Virus record (IMG/VR): IMGVR_UViG_3300025168_000071
Coordinates: 1 to 64,000 of that record
Strand: one strand, 5' to 3'
Source: a virus
DNA length: 64,000 nt
Part shown: in pieces, positions 8,714-16,523 of the stretch
Numbering within the stretch: the first letter of the stretch is position 1
Layout: the number at the start of each line of letters is the position of its first letter
Notes under the pieces: generated by a model
What the model was told of the DNA's origin: nothing
Database searches by the model: none
What the model saw: only the letters and a program-made list of their open reading frames with translations
Program-made: the position numbers and the translations under genes

Positions 8714-9600
8714 TTATCACTCCTATGATATCCGCGCTTCTTCTTGCGAAGACCCCACGCGGTTCTACCTTGATATTTAGAGATGTCTACATCTGAGGAT
8801 GCCTGCAGAGCCATGAAGATCACCTTTGTCATCTCCATCATCATCTTAACATCAGCTAAAGCATTGTGCCACTCGTCTGTACTAATCTCATAAGCTTTAG
8901 AAACTGGGCCCATCGAAGCAGTCACATAATCACCGAACTTCCCGGTCATTGTAAGCGCTTGTAGAATGGTTTGCGCTCTCTCATCTCCGCTATCGGCTAA
9001 TGTTTTGATTAATGAGTTATGCCATAATTTGATTAACATCATTGTATCAAAAATTGGGTATTCTCGCATATTAACCGGTATATTATATAAATCAGCCCTT
9101 TTTTGTATGAAGTTAACATCAAACTCGGCATTTTGTGCGACTAACACTGGATTTGGTTGGCTTTCAAGATATGAAACAAACTGTCTGAGAACGTCTTCTT
9201 CACCGGGCATCCCCTTTGGATACTTCTCTTTATACTCATCGCTTGGCATGCCATAGCGGGTCAACTCTAAAGGGAACTTTGCTTTTGGGTCTTCTGATGC
9301 TTCGAACCCGGCCAAAGTCTCAGAATTCAACTTGATCTTATCATAAAATATTCCTCGTTTGGCTTCAACGTTATTAAACCGCCAATTGTCGGGCAGCGCT
9401 GATATCGCGCCGATTTCTGTTAGCTGATCAGTCGCCGGCTTAAATCCTGTGGTCTCCGTGTCAAAGAAAATCCAAGTATGATCCCCGAAAACCTTTAGCT
9501 TATCGAACAATTGTTCAATTGAAGAATCAAAAAAATCTTCGTCTAAGATATAAGATTCAGTAAGAAGGTATCCTCGCCAATTTTCAAGTAGGAGCTTCAT
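8710..9600 (-). CDS. Tagged DnaQ-like 3'-5' exonuclease
   Basis: 296 aa starting MKLLLENWRGYLLTES. ExoI is FFDTETTGF (D47, E49), ExoII is AQNAEFDVNFI and ExoIII is WHNALADVKMM with the His-x4-Asp spacing of DEDDh enzymes. The C-terminus is basic (GLRKKKRGYHRSDK), suitable for DNA contact. A proofreading-type exonuclease with a head-targeting-like tag suggests either a packaged nuclease that acts on host DNA or a replication helper. It is coupled to the kinase-like gene. Confidence 0.85.
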   Translation of the reverse strand: MKLLLENWRGYLLTESYILDEDFFDSSIEQLFDKLKVFGDHTWIFFDTETTGFKPATDQLTEIGAISALPDNWRFNNVEAKRGIFYDKIKLNSETLAGFEASEDPKAKFPLELTRYGMPSDEYKEKYPKGMPGEEDVLRQFVSYLESQPNPVLVAQNAEFDVNFIQKRADLYNIPVNMREYPIFDTMMLIKLWHNSLIKTLADSGDERAQTILQALTMTGKFGDYVTASMGPVSKAYEISTDEWHNALADVKMMMEMTKVIFMALQASSDVDISKYQGRTAWGLRKKKRGYHRSDK

Positions 9601-9602
9601 CG

Positions 9603-10220
9603 TTATGAACCTTGTTTAAGTGCTTGCTCAATATCAGCCAGAAGTTGTTTGAATGGTGGATTTATTTTATCATCTTTCGCGCCCATCAAACCTTCTACAG
9701 CCCACTGTGGCTTAAGTGCTTTTAAGCTGTTTAGCCAAGCATTTGTTAAATATGCAAAATAAGTTAACTGATTAGGTAGCTGAGCAGTTCGACCGGCTAC
9801 TTGGTAGTCTTGAAGACTCGGAAAACCTTTCGAGGATACCCAAGACCAAATATCTGTTTCTGGAAACGGCTTCTTGTCGTATGCTTTTCCCAATCTAACA
9901 CCAATGTCGTGCATAATATGTCCCTCTGGTGGTACTTTTCCTGATTTTTCAAATTTAGCAAGATGCAAGTTGTCTTTATAATACCCATAACCGCCCGCGG
10001 GCAGCCACATGTTTTCGGTACCTAACTGTGGGGTTCCTGTACCAGTGCTCCGATAAAAGGCAGTTGGTCCATGACCCGGCACATCTATTACAACCATAAG
10101 ACGGCCCTGATTGCTGTCGATTTGCGGTGTGCGAACAGCTTGAGGTAACGATTTGAAACTTTGAAGATCAAAATTACCTTCATTCAAGTATCCTCGCCAA
10201 TTTTCAATTAGGAGTTTCAT
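9603..10220 (-). CDS. Tagged protein of unknown function
   Basis: 205 aa beginning MKLLIENWRGYLNEG. The body has a GHGPTAFYRSTGTGTPQ region and a helical C-terminus. HIMHDIGVRLGKAYD may be a functional motif, but I do not recognise the family. It follows the fibre-like gene and precedes the exonuclease by 2 nt. Confidence 0.75.
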   Translation of the reverse strand: MKLLIENWRGYLNEGNFDLQSFKSLPQAVRTPQIDSNQGRLMVVIDVPGHGPTAFYRSTGTGTPQLGTENMWLPAGGYGYYKDNLHLAKFEKSGKVPPEGHIMHDIGVRLGKAYDKKPFPETDIWSWVSSKGFPSLQDYQVAGRTAQLPNQLTYFAYLTNAWLNSLKALKPQWAVEGLMGAKDDKINPPFKQLLADIEQALKQGS

Positions 10221-10232
10221 TTACTTTTTCCT

Positions 10233-11588
10233 TTATGCCGAAGAACTGTGTGACGAGAGAACGAGCCATACATCATTATCAGCAGAAACAGTCCATGATT
10301 GTCCGAGAGTTCCAGTGAGTGAGCGCACCCCATCAATAGTTTGACTCCCCGAAGCATCAATGACCATAAGATTGCTATTGGCATTTTTAATGGTATACAC
10401 AATGCCATTGACCGTAGTCGCGTCGGGTAAAGAAGCAGTAAGAACTTGTGTTGTATTCATATAAATAATGCTATCAGAAGTTCCTAAAGTATAGTTTGCC
10501 CCTTTCGTACTAAAATTCCTATACCATGAACCGCTGGCAATAAGAGAAGTGTTGGCTTTAATTGTTCCAGCAGCCACAATATCTGCAGAAGAAGATAAAC
10601 TTACAGAAGCTGTTAAGGTACCTCTCCCGCCATCTAACGTCAAATAAGTAGTGTTGGCGCCACCGGGCTTAGCCTGCAGCAACAAATCACCACCTGTCGC
10701 ATCTTGAGTTACTATTAAGTTTCCACCAGACCCAAGCTTAAGATATGATTTAGCAGTGCCGTTGGTCGCAAATCTTAAATAAGCATCAGCACCTGCCCCA
10801 GCATCGATTGTTGCTTCCGTCACTCCCGCGCCGTTAACATGTAAGTCATAGAGCGGCGCCACAGTACCAATGCCAAAATTTCCATTTCCCTTTACAACAA
10901 ACGCCGGGTTCGCCATATTGCTTTTAGCTGCGAGAAGAATCCCATCGTCTGAACCACTTACATTAAGGGTGCCAGTAAGGTACTCACCCCCAGCTGTGAT
11001 CTTGCCAGAGCCAGATATATTTCCCGCCACAATTAAGGTAGTTCCAACAAAAGTAAGGTTACTTTCGGCGGAAGCCTGAGAACCTCCATCAGAAGTTATA
11101 ATTCGATTGCTGCCTGCATTTGAAAGAGTCGTAATAGACGGTGCAGCACCATTCCCTGCTGTTGTGAGTCTCCCCTGCGCATCTACAGTTAAACTAGAAT
11201 ATGTATATGAACCTGCGCTGACACTGGTAGCGTCCAGCGAGACCGTAACTGTGCGACCGGATTCGGCGGTTGAAATTGGCGCAGTGCCGGCAATTGTAGC
11301 TGTTTGGCCATTGGTGATTGCAGTTGTGCCGGTGTCACCTGCAATGGTCCAGTTAGACATAGTGCCACCAGAACCAGTGATTCCTTGGAGCGCTGCCCCA
11401 TCCCCTGAAAATGCAGATGCGGTTAAAGCGACTGCGCTTGTTATTGATGTATTAGTAACTGTGAGCCTAGCCGATCCACTAGTTGCCAAAGTAATTGAGT
11501 CGGAACCAAAGTCAATCTGGGTATCCGGATCATCTTCGTTCTTAATATCTCCTAAGCCCCGCGGACCTTTTGAAGTGTTATATGCCAT
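10233..11588 (-). CDS. Fibre- or spike-like repetitive structural protein
   Basis: 451 aa rich in Gly, Ser, Thr and Ala, with repeated beta-strand segments (LTVDAQGRLTTAGNGA, GNFGIGTVAPLYDLHV, LYLTLDGG-like). The N-terminus MAYNTSKGPRGLGDIKNED and the GIGT...LHV element are typical of trimeric fibre or tail-appendage proteins of marine phages. It lacks the tag found on its neighbours, as expected for an exposed structural protein. Exact location on the virion unknown. Confidence 0.7.
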   Translation of the reverse strand: MAYNTSKGPRGLGDIKNEDDPDTQIDFGSDSITLATSGSARLTVTNTSITSAVALTASAFSGDGAALQGITGSGGTMSNWTIAGDTGTTAITNGQTATIAGTAPISTAESGRTVTVSLDATSVSAGSYTYSSLTVDAQGRLTTAGNGAAPSITTLSNAGSNRIITSDGGSQASAESNLTFVGTTLIVAGNISGSGKITAGGEYLTGTLNVSGSDDGILLAAKSNMANPAFVVKGNGNFGIGTVAPLYDLHVNGAGVTEATIDAGAGADAYLRFATNGTAKSYLKLGSGGNLIVTQDATGGDLLLQAKPGGANTTYLTLDGGRGTLTASVSLSSSADIVAAGTIKANTSLIASGSWYRNFSTKGANYTLGTSDSIIYMNTTQVLTASLPDATTVNGIVYTIKNANSNLMVIDASGSQTIDGVRSLTGTLGQSWTVSADNDVWLVLSSHSSSA

Positions 11589-11614
11589 TTGTTAAGTTCT
11601 CCTTAGAATAATTA

Positions 11615-12208
11615 TTACGCCACTGATTTACTGCCGCGGCATTTCCACTTTTTACGTGATAATGCGTTAGCGCAAGGTGGGTTCTTACATTTTTTAATCT
11701 TTGCTGACCGCGCGCAATACGCGTCACCTTTTTTTGTACCGGGCCGGATGCGATCACCGCCATCTTTAGCTTTCCCTGCTTGCCCAAATGAACGACATTT
11801 GCCATCTACACGCTTTGCAGAACGCTTCCCTTTAGAGGGTTTACATGGTTTCTTTTTTTCGTCCAAAACTGCTTCAATTTCTTCATCGATAATAGTATCA
11901 AGATCTTGCTCTTCTTCTATGGGGACACATTTGTCCTTGCCGTCCTCTGTTCCGGCGTACTTGTATCCATCCCAACAGGCTTTTCCGTCGGCGCCTTGTT
12001 CTTTTCCAGCTTTATTCTTCTTTTCTTCAAGCTCTTCTTTTAATTTATCGTCATCGGTCTCGTCAAGCATCTGCTGAATACGTTTAGCCTGACCGGCATG
12101 CATTTCAGAGGCTTTCTCAAGCTCTCCAACAATGGTTTTAAGTTCTTCTTCGTGTTCTTTCGTGTGTGATTCGGCAAATAAGCGCCAATTTTCAAGTATC
12201 AGTTTCAT
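11615..12208 (-). CDS. Tagged Cys/Lys-rich protein
   Basis: 197 aa. The tag is MKLILENWRLFAES. A helical Glu/Lys-rich region (to about 80) is followed by a Cys-containing basic C-terminal half with repeated CKPSKGKRSAKR and DAYCARSAKIKKCKNPPC-type elements. The C-terminal pattern (Gly-Lys-Arg-Ser, PGTKKGD, ALSRKKWKCRG) recurs in marine phage proteins, and I infer nucleic-acid binding, possibly DNA condensation in the head. Confidence 0.7.
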   Translation of the reverse strand: MKLILENWRLFAESHTKEHEEELKTIVGELEKASEMHAGQAKRIQQMLDETDDDKLKEELEEKKNKAGKEQGADGKACWDGYKYAGTEDGKDKCVPIEEEQDLDTIIDEEIEAVLDEKKKPCKPSKGKRSAKRVDGKCRSFGQAGKAKDGGDRIRPGTKKGDAYCARSAKIKKCKNPPCANALSRKKWKCRGSKSVA

Positions 12209-12309
12209 TTGTATTCCTCGGCGTAACCTTCCAGCAACAATTGCTGATTAATATTGTATTCGCCTATAAATAGTGTGCCTATACATCTTCTGTATTCGTT
12301 GGCCGGCAT
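12205..12309 (-). CDS. 34-aa ORF resembling the end of a staphylococcal-nuclease-like protein
   Basis: The short frame reads RRCIGTLFIGEYNINQQLLL then EGYAEEYK, matching the final strand-helix of SNase-fold proteins (G-x-x-y-v-x-g-x-x-vNq-x-L-v-x-eGyA). Upstream catalytic parts are missing. Its TGA overlaps the ATG of the tagged Cys-rich gene (ATGA), so it may now serve mainly for translational coupling. It is either a remnant or a functional micro-protein. Confidence 0.45.
   Translation of the reverse strand: MPANEYRRCIGTLFIGEYNINQQLLLEGYAEEYK
12264..12274 (-). promoter_or_regulatory. ACTATTTATAG motif, candidate late promoter element
   Basis: On the minus strand this reads ACTATTTATAG and lies 56 nt before the tagged Cys-rich gene. 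Similar elements precede the 1293-aa gene, the acidic core-like gene and a gene at 20.3 kb. The complement resembles the T4 late -10 (TATAAATA). It lies inside the 34-aa ORF, so coding constraint is an alternative explanation. Confidence 0.3.
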
Positions 12310-12311
12310 GA

Positions 12312-15239
12312 TTACTCGTTTTTCCTTGAAATATATATAATTGGAAGCGCTATATTTGTCAGGCACTTCTGTGCTGCCACGAAGCGATTGGCGCCACCTA
12401 CAACTAATTCTTTCACACCTGTCTGATCAATTATCACAGGTTTGTTAATTCCTTCATCACAAAGCTTTTTCCATATATCTTCTTGAACATCACCCTTATT
12501 TGGTCCTGACTCTACTTGTGATACATAACTGTCAATCTCTTCCTTGTGACTTTCCATACTAATGGTATCATTTTTAGTCACTACATCTTTTAGATTAATA
12601 TTATTATCCGCCAGCCACTTGTCTAAATCTGCATCTGCTGTTTCTTCTATCTCATTAAGGCGCCGCAACAGTCTGTCAATTTTTAATGTGCTTAGTTCTT
12701 CTCGGAGGTCTCCCACCGGAGTACCCGTCATATTAACTTTCTTTTGAAATATATCACGAAAAACCTCGCTAGCCACTCGGTCAATCTCGTCTTGGTCGTC
12801 CCAGATATTTACTAATTCTTTGAGAACATTAACCTGTTCGTCAGGGTCCTCCCCATATATTGAGAAATACAAATTAAGTTCTTGGCTTTCGCCTTCTGTC
12901 CCATCCTCACCAAACAAATCCATATCTAGCGGCATTTGTGGGTACATAGCACCACCAGTGGCCTCAAATGCCGGCGCTGCCATCCGCCGGCGAATTTCAA
13001 GCCAGAAAATGCGATCATTCATAATCTGCATAGCTTGTTCTTCAGATGCTCCTAAATCCTTGTACCAGACCTCTGGGTGGGCAGTAAATTGTACAAACTC
13101 GAACTCGTCAGGCTCATTACTTTCTTCAGCTTCAGATTCCCAGTGATAAAGGCCCATTTCATCATACATCACCTCACGACCTAATACCATCGCGGCCCCA
13201 CCAGCCATGTAGCCTTCTCGTTGAAAAAATTTAGTCAACGCTTGTTCAACGGCGCCATCCATGTCGTCAACTTCCTCATCAACTGCAATACAAAACTCTT
13301 CATAGTTATCCGGCGCATACGCATATTCTTGCCCGTCAAATCCTACTAGTTTTTCTGGGTTGACTGTGATCGGGAGCTTCCACCGATTGGACATTTTCTC
13401 GAATATATATGGGTAGTCGCTATCGGGCCAGTTTATTCCCCATGACCCTTCTAATTCTTGCAAACCATGGCTAATCATCTCTACACCGGGCATTTTTGTA
13501 AAATCATCGGCGTTCCAGTATATATAAAGTTTAGCTTCACAAGTAATATAAACGCCGCCCCCTCCATCGTCAACTGCAGTGCCTGTGACGTCGGTAGATC
13601 TAAATTTGTTATTGTATCTATCCGAAATATTGTCACACTCAGTTTGATATTGTTGGATAAGGCCTCCAAGTAAAAGTTCATTATCTAAATCATCCTCTGT
13701 TTCACTGTTCTGCTGTACGTGCCCTTCCGTTCCCTCGATCTGATTGCCAAATAAATCTACCAGTTGGAAGCTCAAGGGAGTATCATATTGTGTACCTCCG
13801 AATTGAACAAAATGGCTTAAGTTGAGTATAGAACCATCGCCTACCATGGGCGCCTTTTCCATCTGCTCTTTTTGGTTTTTTCTCAGCCAATCAATCATGC
13901 GGTCTTGAAAACCGGGAATCTGAGCGCCATATACACGCCTTTCTACGGAGGCTACTTGAGTACCCTCATCCCAGCGCACCGGCGTACGAGTGTCATAATA
14001 ACGAAATTTGCGAACTCTTAACCGGGAAACTGGTGTGAGGTATCCCGAATCTGCGTTTCTTTCATCATCATGAAATATCTCGCCTTTTTGAATTTCTTGC
14101 TCTGCACTGTCTATATTACTTGTATTGGTGTCATGAAGTAAATCTTCTGTCTTCACCACGTATGCGAGGGCTCCATGTCCATGAGCCTCCGCAACGGCAC
14201 ACTTATAATATTCTCCTCCTCCTCCTCTAGAAGGGGGAGAATGACAAGAACTAATATGTTCAAAGTCTGACATGCGCCAAACATCAATAGGGTCTCGTGT
14301 AATAATAATTGAATATTGATCAGATTCCACTGAATCAATGTTCTCTTTAATATATTTCGCGTTCTTGAGCCAGTATTTTCCCCAATCTACAAAACGCGTT
14401 TCTGGGACTATAATCGGTTGTCGGGTTCTTGGTTTTTTATTGTGTTCTATGTCGGCTTTATCTTGTTGTTCTCGGCGCGCGCGCTCTTGCTCTTTCCACG
14501 CATATTTCTCTTTATCACTCAAAAAGTAATTACGAAATTCGCCTAGAAGAGAACGGCCGGTGAGAAGAGACAGCTGGTTTTGAAGTTGCTCATATCTTTG
14601 GTTCTCCTTTTCGGTAAGATGTTCTTCCATCTCACCAATAGTCACCCGTGCAGTTCGCATGTCAATATTCGCTAAGCGAGCTGCGCTGAGTGGATTCGCA
14701 TGTCCTGCGTGGACCTTTTTGGCCACTTCGACTTTTAAATCTGAAAGTTGGTTTATTAAGTCATCAACTTTGGTCAAATATTTGCCGATTTTCATTTGAA
14801 GTTTCTTTTTTATTTTTTTTGAGGTCCCGAACCCAACGCGCCCGGGAGGTCCCATAAACTGTGCTATCCGCTCGGTTGCCCCTATGTGGTCCTCCCACTC
14901 TCTTTCGACCGATATCATACCTTTATTCCAATCAGCCTCTAAACCAAAATCATTTTGTAATAAATTGACAAATTTACCAAGTTCAGAATTCTGATCGAGA
15001 GAAGGAAAATCAATAACAATGCGCGACCTATCGCCAAAAATCTCTTGAAAAGCTAAATCATCGTACGATAGCTCATCTATAGCTTTCTCGATGTGGTCGA
15101 ATTCATCATAGGTCACTTCTCGAAGAAGGTTTTGTTTGTTTTCGAGTTTTATTCGAATTCTTGTGTCTTTGAAAGGGACATTTTCTGCCCGTGAGTTTTC
15201 ATTTAAGAAATTTCGCCAAGAATTATTCATTTTTTTCAT
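12312..15239 (-). CDS. Giant tagged SCHS-motif protein, paralogue of the 1293-aa protein
   Basis: 975 aa beginning MKKMNNSWRNFLNEN, a variant tag. About residues 310-370 hold IIITRDPIDVWRMSDF then ISSCHS, YYKCAVAEAHGHGALAYVVK and, further on, SRLRVRKFRYYD and ERRVYGAQIPGFQ. The same series occurs in the protein at 45.6-49.5 kb. Acidic low-complexity stretches follow. The last 60 residues (INKPVIIDQTGVKELVVGGA then NRFVAAQKC) look like a degenerate ParB-type domain. The conserved Cys-His and CA/E/G residues suggest an enzyme, but I know no function. A Nudix gene and a secreted protease gene lie just upstream. Confidence 0.75.
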   Translation of the reverse strand: MKKMNNSWRNFLNENSRAENVPFKDTRIRIKLENKQNLLREVTYDEFDHIEKAIDELSYDDLAFQEIFGDRSRIVIDFPSLDQNSELGKFVNLLQNDFGLEADWNKGMISVEREWEDHIGATERIAQFMGPPGRVGFGTSKKIKKKLQMKIGKYLTKVDDLINQLSDLKVEVAKKVHAGHANPLSAARLANIDMRTARVTIGEMEEHLTEKENQRYEQLQNQLSLLTGRSLLGEFRNYFLSDKEKYAWKEQERARREQQDKADIEHNKKPRTRQPIIVPETRFVDWGKYWLKNAKYIKENIDSVESDQYSIIITRDPIDVWRMSDFEHISSCHSPPSRGGGGEYYKCAVAEAHGHGALAYVVKTEDLLHDTNTSNIDSAEQEIQKGEIFHDDERNADSGYLTPVSRLRVRKFRYYDTRTPVRWDEGTQVASVERRVYGAQIPGFQDRMIDWLRKNQKEQMEKAPMVGDGSILNLSHFVQFGGTQYDTPLSFQLVDLFGNQIEGTEGHVQQNSETEDDLDNELLLGGLIQQYQTECDNISDRYNNKFRSTDVTGTAVDDGGGGVYITCEAKLYIYWNADDFTKMPGVEMISHGLQELEGSWGINWPDSDYPYIFEKMSNRWKLPITVNPEKLVGFDGQEYAYAPDNYEEFCIAVDEEVDDMDGAVEQALTKFFQREGYMAGGAAMVLGREVMYDEMGLYHWESEAEESNEPDEFEFVQFTAHPEVWYKDLGASEEQAMQIMNDRIFWLEIRRRMAAPAFEATGGAMYPQMPLDMDLFGEDGTEGESQELNLYFSIYGEDPDEQVNVLKELVNIWDDQDEIDRVASEVFRDIFQKKVNMTGTPVGDLREELSTLKIDRLLRRLNEIEETADADLDKWLADNNINLKDVVTKNDTISMESHKEEIDSYVSQVESGPNKGDVQEDIWKKLCDEGINKPVIIDQTGVKELVVGGANRFVAAQKCLTNIALPIIYISRKNE

Positions 15240-15280
15240 AGTTTATCCATCCACAAGTGTGATCCAATCACAAAAAGCAC

Positions 15281-15745
15281 CTAACTAAGTTTTTCCAATG
15301 CTCTGTCCAATAAATAGGCTGGAAATGTTCTTAGTTCGAGAGATTTATCGTCTTTTACGTCTTCAATGGAGACCCACTTTGAATCACTGTGCTCAATAGC
15401 CCCTGTTTTAGGGTTTTCTCGGAACCTTATTGTACCAGACCACTCTGTGGTTGTATAAAAATACTTATCTGCATCACCAGTGGTAACTTTAGCAACATAA
15501 ATGAGATCTTTTTTAGATGATGTCAGTCCGGTTTCCTCTTCTAATTCTCTAAGAGCCCCGTCTTCAATCGATTTGTCCTCATCATCAACGTGCCCACCCG
15601 GCAGATCCCAGTGTCCCTGCTTAGTATCTTCATCTTTGGAGCGCTTAATAACTAAAACTTTGTCTTTTTTATCAACACAAATAACACAAGCGATAATTTT
15701 GCGCTTTTTTTTGACTTCATTTAGAAAATTGTGCCATTTTTTCAT
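15281..15745 (-). CDS. Tagged Nudix hydrolase
   Basis: 154 aa from the ATG 4 nt after the protease stop; this start gives the tag-like MKKWHNFLNEV, while an upstream in-frame ATG would overlap the protease gene. The Nudix box is present as GGHVDDEDKSIEDGALREL then EEETGLT (G-x-REL-EE-x-G), slightly lengthened after the first Gly. Family members hydrolyse nucleoside diphosphate derivatives (mutagenic dNTPs, ADP-ribose, NAD-type or capped RNA). The tag suggests it acts as an internal or injected protein. Confidence 0.85.
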   Translation of the reverse strand: MKKWHNFLNEVKKKRKIIACVICVDKKDKVLVIKRSKDEDTKQGHWDLPGGHVDDEDKSIEDGALRELEEETGLTSSKKDLIYVAKVTTGDADKYFYTTTEWSGTIRFRENPKTGAIEHSDSKWVSIEDVKDDKSLELRTFPAYLLDRALEKLS

Positions 15746-15749
15746 TATT

Positions 15750-16499
15750 TTACTGGCATGCTTTGGCTTTAATAACACCGGTGCGGCAAAGAGCTTCCAA
15801 AGAGTGATCTAAATTTAAGACTTGAATTGGTTGCACCCAAATTAAGTTACCAATAACTTGTAAATCTGGCCTGTGTTCTACATCGACGCCCCATAGAATA
15901 CCAACTATTTTGCCATCACTGTCGTAAACAACAGACCCGCTGCAGCCAAACCACCCATGAGTGTGAAGAAGTATCTGTACCCCCGCCCCATTAAGCACTT
16001 CATAACCCGCCACGCGCCCTCTGAAGGTCATCAATTGATGAGAAGAGGGAAAGCCAGAGTAAGTGATTTCCTGTCCAACAGAAGCTAGCTCAGTGCTCGG
16101 CGCGTATTTAAGAGGCTCAACATTTTCGAATTGCTCTACCATATATAGAATTGCTATATCATGTAGTGGATCACCGTGTACCAGAATCGATCTCCTTACT
16201 TCGGCGCCTCTCATTATCAAGTAGTCGGTTCCTAAAACACCATCAGCAACATGCTGTGCTGTCAATACTAAAGTGAGGCCTTTATATTTTATAAGCGATC
16301 CTGATCCATGGCCACCTCTGGAAGTGACAACTCTTACGGCAGCATCTCTCACCTTCTTTTCAGCACTCGTCATGCCAGCACTAATCGGAACTGGCTCAGT
16401 ATTGATTTTAGAATCAAATGTGTTAGCTACTTTGGCTTCAGCTGCCATCGCCGGCTGAATGCACATTAGTGCTGCAGCTAATAATAATAAATGTTTCAT
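15750..16499 (-). CDS. Secreted trypsin-like serine protease
   Basis: 249 aa with a signal peptide (residues 1-20, LLLLAAALMCIQPAMAAE). The catalytic triad is visible: H83 in LTAQHVAD, D114 in DPLHDIAIL and S187 in GWFGCSGSV. The GCSGS serine motif differs from the common GDSGG. The enzyme should act outside the cytoplasm. It sits upstream of the Nudix and giant SCHS-motif genes. A second, distant protease of this type lies beside the other giant protein. Confidence 0.85.
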   Translation of the reverse strand: MKHLLLLAAALMCIQPAMAAEAKVANTFDSKINTEPVPISAGMTSAEKKVRDAAVRVVTSRGGHGSGSLIKYKGLTLVLTAQHVADGVLGTDYLIMRGAEVRRSILVHGDPLHDIAILYMVEQFENVEPLKYAPSTELASVGQEITYSGFPSSHQLMTFRGRVAGYEVLNGAGVQILLHTHGWFGCSGSVVYDSDGKIVGILWGVDVEHRPDLQVIGNLIWVQPIQVLNLDHSLEALCRTGVIKAKACQ

Positions 16500-16523
16500 A
16501 CGGTTCCCCTTGTAGTATAAATA

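Noticed and set aside
11107-11595. 162-aa plus-strand ORF
   Set aside because: Shadow of the repetitive fibre-like gene.
15250-15275. TGTGAT...ATCACA hairpin as terminator
   Set aside because: No T tract after it on the transcribed strand.
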